Origin: Bacteroidaceae bacterium
GTDB lineage: Bacteria; Bacteroidota; Bacteroidia; Bacteroidales; Bacteroidaceae
Assembly (NCBI GenBank): GCA_900769765.1
Contig: CAAGHW010000073.1
Location: 1-11,185 of the forward strand
Direction of reading: 5' to 3'
Length of the DNA: 11,185 nucleotides
Below the pieces are notes generated by a model. It had not been told where the DNA came from. It did not search any database and saw nothing but the letters and a program-made list of their open reading frames with translations. The translations under genes and the position numbers were made by a program. Below, one piece after another: positions 6,145 through 11,185 of the stretch (positions are counted from its first letter, which is position 1; the number at the start of each line of letters is the position of its first letter).

Positions 6145-8931
6145 ATGAAAAACTTGAATATAGGAATGCTCGCTTTTGCGACATTGCCCAGTGCTTTATT
6201 TGCCCAAGAGATAACAGAAGCGACATCGTACATTAAATCCCGTCCAAATGTAGTGATGATATATGCCGATGACCTTGGATACGGTGACCTTGAATGTTAT
6301 GGAGCAATAGGTGTCAAGACACCGAATGTCAACAGGCTATCCGACAACGGTTTGCGCTTTACAAATGCCCATGCCGTAGCTTCAACGAGTACCCCGTCGC
6401 GTTACTCCCTGCTCACAGGCGAGTACCCGTGGCGCAAGAGCGGAACAGATGTTGCTGCCGGCGATGCTGCAATGATAATATCGCCAGACCAATATACTGT
6501 TGCCGACGTTTTCAAAGAGGCAGGATATACAACGGCAGCCTTTGGAAAGTGGCATCTGGGACTTGGTTCCGAAACAGGAAAACAGAACTGGAATGCGCCT
6601 ATTACACCTGCGTTGGCAGACATTGGTTTCGACTATTCATACATAATGGCGGCAACAGCCGACAGAGTACCTTGCGTTTTCATAGAGAACGGTGCTGTGG
6701 CGAACTATGACCCGTCAGCACCTATATATGTCAGCTACAACAGCAATTTCGAGGGTGAACCTACTGGCGCAAACAACCCGGAACTGCTATACAACCTGCA
6801 GTCGAGCCATGGACACAACAATTCAATTGTCAACGGCATTGGACGTATAGGTTATATGAAAGGCGGTGGTACTGCACTTTGGAAGGACGAGAACATAGCC
6901 GACAGCATAACCGAACACGCTGTGGATTTCATAAAGGAAAACAGCGACAAGCCGTTCTTTATGTACTTTGCCACCAACGATGTTCACGTTCCGCGCTTCC
7001 CCCACCCTCGTTTCCGCGGACAGAGCGATATGGGCTTGCGTGGCGATGCCATTGTACAGTTCGACTGGAGCGTAGGCGAAATTGTCAACACCCTTGAAGA
7101 ACAAGGATTGCTCGATAACACATTGATTATACTCACCAGCGACAACGGTCCTGTACTCGATGACGGATATGTTGACCAGGCCGAAGAGCTTGTGGGCGAC
7201 CACTCGCCGACAGGTGGCTTGCGTGGCGGAAAGTACAGCGCATTCGAAGGCGGTACACGTGTACCGTTCATTGTCCATTGGCCTGCAGTAATAACAGAAC
7301 AGGCTGTCAAGAACTCACTTGTTTCGCAGATAGATTTCCTTGATGTCATGGCAAGCATTGCAGGTGTAGGCAGCGGAGAATCACTTTCAACAGACGGACG
7401 ACCCGAGCAAGCCGGAACATGGTTCGGCAGCAATGACAATGGCCGCCCGTTTGCCATTGGAATGGCACAGAACCACACCTTGACACTATGTACCGGAGAG
7501 TGGAAATACATTGAACCCAAAGGCGGAGCAACAATGATTCCATGGGGGCCGAAGATTGAGACAGGCTACTCAACTAACCCACAGCTGTTCAAGAAGGTCA
7601 ATGGCGAATTCGACGAAACCACCAACAAGGCCAACGAGAACACAGCCATAGTAAATAATTTGGCAACCGAACTTGAGAAAATACGCAACAGGGAATATCA
7701 AGAGGTCACCATCATTGCCGAGCCCGGAGAAACCGTTGACCTGACAGAATATTTCGGTGAAACAAACGGAGCTGCCGTAAGCGGAGACTTCATAAGTGGA
7801 GACGCAACGGACATTGGCAGAATAGTGATAAAAGAAGATGCAACCGACGGTTCACATATCGGTATCGTTTCAATGGCCGACGGTCGCATATTCATGTTCA
7901 CCGTCATCATTAACCCGCAATACAACGGTGCATACCACATCATGTACAACAACAATCCCCTCTTCATCGCATATAATACCACCCATGACAACAGCAAGAA
8001 CGAGGGATACAAACTTATATCCCCCGACCACTATTCAACATCTTCGGCAGGTGATGAGATTGTCATTGTTAAGCCATCGGGTGTAGGATACACATTGTCA
8101 ATGCAAGGGAAAGTGCTTAAAGAGCCCAAGCTCAACGGATGGGGACACATCATGTTTTCGGACAATGAGAGCGAAGCCGGAATATACATGTTCGAAGAGA
8201 CATCGACTGCCGACACATATAAAATACGCAGTTGTAGCGACGGCATCAACTATATGAACATATACAAGGAACATGGCGTAGCAGGCAACGACAAAGCGAG
8301 CAAGGCTGGGTTGGCAACCTATACAATCGAAGAGGTGACAACCTTTCCGTTGACCTTGTCGGCAGACGGGACTGCAGCAATATGCCTCCCTTTCAATGTT
8401 GTTCTGCCCGAGGGTGCGTATGCGTATGACATAACGGTGGCCGACATTGAACTCAACAACAATGGATACATCTGCACCATGAGAGTGATAGCAGGACCCG
8501 GTGAAACACTCAAGCAAGGTACTCCGGCAATAATCAAGGGAGATGAAGGAACCTTACCGCTTGCCATTACAATGTCAAGCTACGAGGCAGTAGGTCCGCT
8601 TACCCAATCACTTTTGAAAGGCAACATGGTTGAAAGCAGTTTGTCACAGAATGCAGATACTAAAAAATTCATATTCACCAACGAAGGGGAAAAGAGAATA
8701 TTCAAATCGTTCGAGGACTCAAAGAGCATTGCTGCAAACCAAAGTTGGTTGGAATGCAGTATAGAGCAAGGCAGTATGGCAATAAACTTTGAAAGCCACA
8801 CGAATATCGACAACATATCCTCCACCCGACAGAACAGAAATGGAAACATATATAACATTGTCGGAGAACGGTTGAAGAACCCGCAGAAAGGAATAAACAT
8901 CATCGACAACAAAAAGATACTTGTAAAATAA
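6145..8931 (+). CDS. Exported serine-type sulfatase with long C-terminal extension
   Basis: Hydrolyses a sulfate ester, probably on a host or dietary glycan, outside the cytoplasm; the substrate is not predictable. Residues 1-20 are a signal peptide ending ALFA before Gln21. The catalytic domain (~34-515, arylsulfatase/S1 type) has metal ligands Asp42-Asp43, the S-T-P-S-R motif at 82-86 with Ser82 as the residue converted to formylglycine, Lys135 and His137, His281, Asp333-Asn334, and Lys363 before the EGGTRVPF block. Because the motif has serine rather than cysteine, activation should need the anaerobic radical-SAM maturase, which is not encoded here. At 928 residues it is far longer than the usual ~450-600. 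The extra part comprises a beta-rich, possibly Ig-like stretch (~520-592), a segment starting YHIMYNNNPLF (597-) suggestive of a beta-trefoil binding module, a second beta domain with FPLTLSADGTAAICLPFNV (from 734), and a tail at 900-928 (YNIVGERL...PQKGINII...KK) of a type common at the ends of exported Bacteroidales proteins. No SusC/SusD-like genes adjoin it. Confidence 0.93.
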   Translation: MKNLNIGMLAFATLPSALFAQEITEATSYIKSRPNVVMIYADDLGYGDLECYGAIGVKTPNVNRLSDNGLRFTNAHAVASTSTPSRYSLLTGEYPWRKSGTDVAAGDAAMIISPDQYTVADVFKEAGYTTAAFGKWHLGLGSETGKQNWNAPITPALADIGFDYSYIMAATADRVPCVFIENGAVANYDPSAPIYVSYNSNFEGEPTGANNPELLYNLQSSHGHNNSIVNGIGRIGYMKGGGTALWKDENIADSITEHAVDFIKENSDKPFFMYFATNDVHVPRFPHPRFRGQSDMGLRGDAIVQFDWSVGEIVNTLEEQGLLDNTLIILTSDNGPVLDDGYVDQAEELVGDHSPTGGLRGGKYSAFEGGTRVPFIVHWPAVITEQAVKNSLVSQIDFLDVMASIAGVGSGESLSTDGRPEQAGTWFGSNDNGRPFAIGMAQNHTLTLCTGEWKYIEPKGGATMIPWGPKIETGYSTNPQLFKKVNGEFDETTNKANENTAIVNNLATELEKIRNREYQEVTIIAEPGETVDLTEYFGETNGAAVSGDFISGDATDIGRIVIKEDATDGSHIGIVSMADGRIFMFTVIINPQYNGAYHIMYNNNPLFIAYNTTHDNSKNEGYKLISPDHYSTSSAGDEIVIVKPSGVGYTLSMQGKVLKEPKLNGWGHIMFSDNESEAGIYMFEETSTADTYKIRSCSDGINYMNIYKEHGVAGNDKASKAGLATYTIEEVTTFPLTLSADGTAAICLPFNVVLPEGAYAYDITVADIELNNNGYICTMRVIAGPGETLKQGTPAIIKGDEGTLPLAITMSSYEAVGPLTQSLLKGNMVESSLSQNADTKKFIFTNEGEKRIFKSFEDSKSIAANQSWLECSIEQGSMAINFESHTNIDNISSTRQNRNGNIYNIVGERLKNPQKGINIIDNKKILVK

Positions 8932-8973
8932 TCCGAAGAAAGGTCTGCCGTGGCAGACCTTTCTTCGGATTAT
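8928..8973. terminator. Bidirectional terminator hairpin between converging sulfatase and tex
   Basis: Bases 8928-8949 pair without mismatch with 8952-8973 (22 pairs; with a realistic CGTG loop, 21). The left arm includes the sulfatase stop codon TAA (8929-8931), and the right arm ends 15 bases before the tex stop codon. On the minus strand the hairpin is followed by TTTT; on the plus strand no T-run follows. It most likely ends tex transcription and blocks read-through from both sides. Confidence 0.8.
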
Positions 8974-8988
8974 AACGTTACGCCAAAT

Positions 8989-11103
8989 TCAAAGCGATTT
9001 CATAGAAAGCGATATTCTCCGCCTCTTCAAATCCACCTCTACAACCCTTACCATCACCTGCTGACCGAGCTTTACGACATCGCCGGGCGAAGAGACAAAC
9101 TTATCGGCAAGTTGCGAAATGTGGACAAGACCGTCCTGATGCACACCTATATTCACAAAAGCACCGAAGGCTGTGATATTCGTAACAAGGCCAGGCAGAA
9201 CCATTCCCACATGCAAATCCTCAATCTCATGGACATTCGGGTCAAAAGCAAAGACTTTGGCCTGCTCACGTGGGTCGAGTCCGCGCTTGTTCAGTGCATC
9301 CATTATATCGGTAAGCGTAGGCATTCCAACCTTATCGGTTATATAATTGGAGAGAAGCACCTTTTTACGCAATTCGGCATCGGCAATAAACTCTTTCAGC
9401 GAAACACACATATCCTTTGCCATCTGCTGCACAATACCATACGATTCGGGGTGGACCGCAGTGCTGTCGAGCAGGTTGTCACCATTCAGCACACGCAGGA
9501 AACCTGCAGCCTGTTCAAACGCCTTGTTACCGAGACGAGGCACCTTCAGCAAATCCTTTCGCGAGCGGAAGTCACCTGTTTCGGCACGATATTTCACAAT
9601 ATTCTCGGCAAGCGAAGGACCAAGACCCGATATATGAGTAAGAATCTGTTTTGTGGCAGTATTCAGGTTTACGCCTACCCTGTTTACACAACTCTCTACA
9701 ACCACATCAAGACGCTCTTTCAGCTTTGTCTGGTCAACACTATGCTGATACTGCCCCACCCCTATCGAACGCGGTTCTATTTTCACAAGTTCCGACAGCG
9801 GGTCAATCAGACGGCGACCGATAGAGACCGCTCCGCGCACGGTGACATCCTCGTCGGGGAACTCCTCACGCGCCACGGGCGATGCCGAATAGACCGACGC
9901 GCCATCCTCGTTGACCGAAAATATATCTATGCCATAACTTGCCTTGCGGATAAAATCTTCAGTTTCGCGCCCCGCAGTTCCGTTGCCGATGGCAAATGCC
10001 TCGATGGTATATCTCTGCACCAAAGAAGATATTATATCATAAGCCCCTTCGCGGTCGTTCTGCGGCGGGTGCGGATATATCACTGTGTGATGGACAAGAT
10101 TTCCTTGCGAATCGAGCACTACGACCTTGCAACCGGTACGGAACCCGGGGTCGATGGCAAGAACGCGCTTTTGACCAAGAGGCGATGACATCAGCAACTG
10201 ACGCAAGTTCTCGGCAAAGACAGCTATTGCCTCGTCATCGGCACGTTGCTTTGAGATGGTACGCGTCTCGTTTTCGATAGATGGAGCCAACAGGCGTTTA
10301 TAACCGTCGGCAACAGCTTGTTCCATATATTCGCGCGATGGAGAGAAACGCTTTACAAAGCGACGGTTGAGCTGTTCAAGAGCCTCTTCAGGCTCAATAT
10401 CTATTGACACACGAAGATATCCCTCTTCCTCGCCACGCATTATGGCAAGCAGACGATGCGACGAAATGCGTGCAACTTTCTCTTGCCATTCGTAATAATC
10501 GGAGTATTTTATTCCGTCGCCCTCCTTGCCTTTGATTACCTTTGACGTAATTACGCCGAAACGCGAAAAGAGACGGCGCACGGTGGCACGCGCTCCCTCA
10601 TCTTCCGACACACGCTCCGCTATGATATCGCATGCACCGGCAATGGCATCATCTACAGTAGGTACATCTTTATTTATAAAGGCACGCGCACGACCTTTGA
10701 TATCATTCACCTGTTGCAGGAAAATAATATCGGCAAGAGGTTCAAGACCACGCTCTTTTGCCATTGTGGCACGTGTGCGGCGCTTGGGCTTATAAGGCAG
10801 ATATATATCCTCGAGTTCCACAGCGTCGAAACACTCATCGATACGTTTTTTAAGTTCAGGAGTCAGTTTACCCTGTTCCTCGATGGTTGCCATCACTGTT
10901 TCCTTACGTTGCATAAGGGTCTTGAGCTTCTCGTGCATATCCTTAATGTTGCCCACGGCCACTTCGTCCATAGAGCCCGTAGCCTCCTTGCGATAACGCG
11001 ATATGAACGGAACGGTAGCACCACCTTCAAGCAGTTCCACCACATTCTTTATTTTGTCAGGAGCAAAGCCCAGCTCCTTGGCAATAACATTTATAAGCAT
11101 CAT
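8989..11103 (-). CDS. tex: Tex-family S1 RNA-binding protein
   Basis: A conserved cytoplasmic nucleic-acid-binding protein related to Tex of Bordetella and Pseudomonas and to eukaryotic Spt6; it is thought to act in transcription and affects expression of various genes, though its molecular job is not settled. The 704-residue length is normal (about 700-780). In order: the helical Tex N-terminal region (1-~190, with the characteristic GATVPFISRYRKEATG near 26-41), a YqgF/RuvC-like RNase H fold (~314-440) beginning VLAIDPGFRTG with Asp318, a tandem helix-hairpin-helix region (~475-540, SGLGPSLAENI then VPRLGNKAFE), and a C-terminal S1 domain (630-704, GMVLPGLVTNITAFGAFVNIG...GLVHISQL). The frame opens at a TTG at 11115, but two adjacent ATG codons at 11103 and 11100 give the usual N-terminus; I chose the first, and the second is as likely. 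It converges on the sulfatase and appears monocistronic within view. Confidence 0.96.
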   Translation of the reverse strand: MMLINVIAKELGFAPDKIKNVVELLEGGATVPFISRYRKEATGSMDEVAVGNIKDMHEKLKTLMQRKETVMATIEEQGKLTPELKKRIDECFDAVELEDIYLPYKPKRRTRATMAKERGLEPLADIIFLQQVNDIKGRARAFINKDVPTVDDAIAGACDIIAERVSEDEGARATVRRLFSRFGVITSKVIKGKEGDGIKYSDYYEWQEKVARISSHRLLAIMRGEEEGYLRVSIDIEPEEALEQLNRRFVKRFSPSREYMEQAVADGYKRLLAPSIENETRTISKQRADDEAIAVFAENLRQLLMSSPLGQKRVLAIDPGFRTGCKVVVLDSQGNLVHHTVIYPHPPQNDREGAYDIISSLVQRYTIEAFAIGNGTAGRETEDFIRKASYGIDIFSVNEDGASVYSASPVAREEFPDEDVTVRGAVSIGRRLIDPLSELVKIEPRSIGVGQYQHSVDQTKLKERLDVVVESCVNRVGVNLNTATKQILTHISGLGPSLAENIVKYRAETGDFRSRKDLLKVPRLGNKAFEQAAGFLRVLNGDNLLDSTAVHPESYGIVQQMAKDMCVSLKEFIADAELRKKVLLSNYITDKVGMPTLTDIMDALNKRGLDPREQAKVFAFDPNVHEIEDLHVGMVLPGLVTNITAFGAFVNIGVHQDGLVHISQLADKFVSSPGDVVKLGQQVMVRVVEVDLKRRRISLSMKSL

Positions 11104-11123
11104 AACATATATCAATTATACAG

Positions 11124-11131
11124 CGAAGATA
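11124..11131 (-). promoter_or_regulatory. Candidate -7 element of the tex promoter
   Basis: Read on the minus strand, TATCTTCG differs from TAnnTTTG at one position, lies 20 bases before the ATG at 11103, and is followed by CTG exactly as at the sulfatase promoter. A TTTG nearby is too close to serve as -33, and no good -33 element sits at the standard spacing. Confidence 0.4.
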
Positions 11132-11185
11132 ATACAAAGAATAGTGATTATCGTTTAAAAAGACTTTATAAATCTTAAGTTCATC

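Noticed and set aside
6294..6710. Cys/Arg-rich 138-codon frame inside the sulfatase
   Set aside because: It overlaps the sulfatase active-site region in another frame, and its composition is typical of a shadow frame.
8950..10188. 412-codon open frame on the plus strand
   Set aside because: It lies entirely antisense to tex, whose domains and length are fully intact. The translation is rich in His, Arg and Cys with no recognisable domain, and its start is inside the terminator hairpin.
1..11185. CRISPR arrays, tRNA genes, insertion sequences or attachment-site repeats
   Set aside because: Reading the intergenic gaps showed no spaced direct repeats, cloverleaf-like sequence, transposase frame or long flanking repeat.

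Overview
The window looks like chromosomal DNA from a member of the Bacteroidales (Bacteroides/Prevotella-like). Reasons: several upstream regions carry a TAnnTTTG-type -7 element of the Bacteroidetes primary sigma factor, there are no clear Shine-Dalgarno sequences, the protein sequences are of Bacteroidales type, and the sulfatase ends in the short 'YNxxGxR...P.KGI.I...KK' tail common in that order. The genus cannot be fixed from the sequence alone.

Layout, left to right. (1) Positions 1-3331 hold a tight same-strand galactose module: the 3' part of an aldose 1-epimerase (galM, cut by the window edge), a 12-helix major facilitator sugar transporter, and galactokinase (galK). A strong intrinsic terminator with a GAAA tetraloop closes it. 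Together these proteins would import galactose, interconvert its anomers and phosphorylate alpha-galactose to galactose-1-phosphate, the entry to the Leloir pathway. galT and galE are not in the window. Codon use is strongly biased, as in well-expressed genes. (2) Positions 3494-4452 are a monocistronic unit: promoter, about 100 nt of leader, a small predicted outer-membrane beta-barrel protein, and a terminator. (3) Positions 4538-6096 are a two-gene, A/T-richer unit. It encodes a GH108-type N-acetylmuramidase with a peptidoglycan-binding domain but no signal peptide, followed 14 nt later by a small membrane-anchored protein predicted to face the periplasm. This is the least explained part of the window; a toxin/immunity (effector/inhibitor) pair is a reasonable but unproven reading, and a phage-derived lysin is the main alternative. 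(4) Positions 6117-8973 encode an exported serine-type sulfatase with an unusually long C-terminal extension, standing alone without SusC/SusD-like partners. (5) On the minus strand, converging on the sulfatase, is a complete Tex-family RNA-binding protein (S1 and YqgF-like domains). The two genes are separated by a 22-bp perfect hairpin that probably ends transcription in both directions.

I saw no tRNA, rRNA, CRISPR array, transposase, integrase or attachment site. The stretches between genes are all shorter than 300 bases and are described in the entries.
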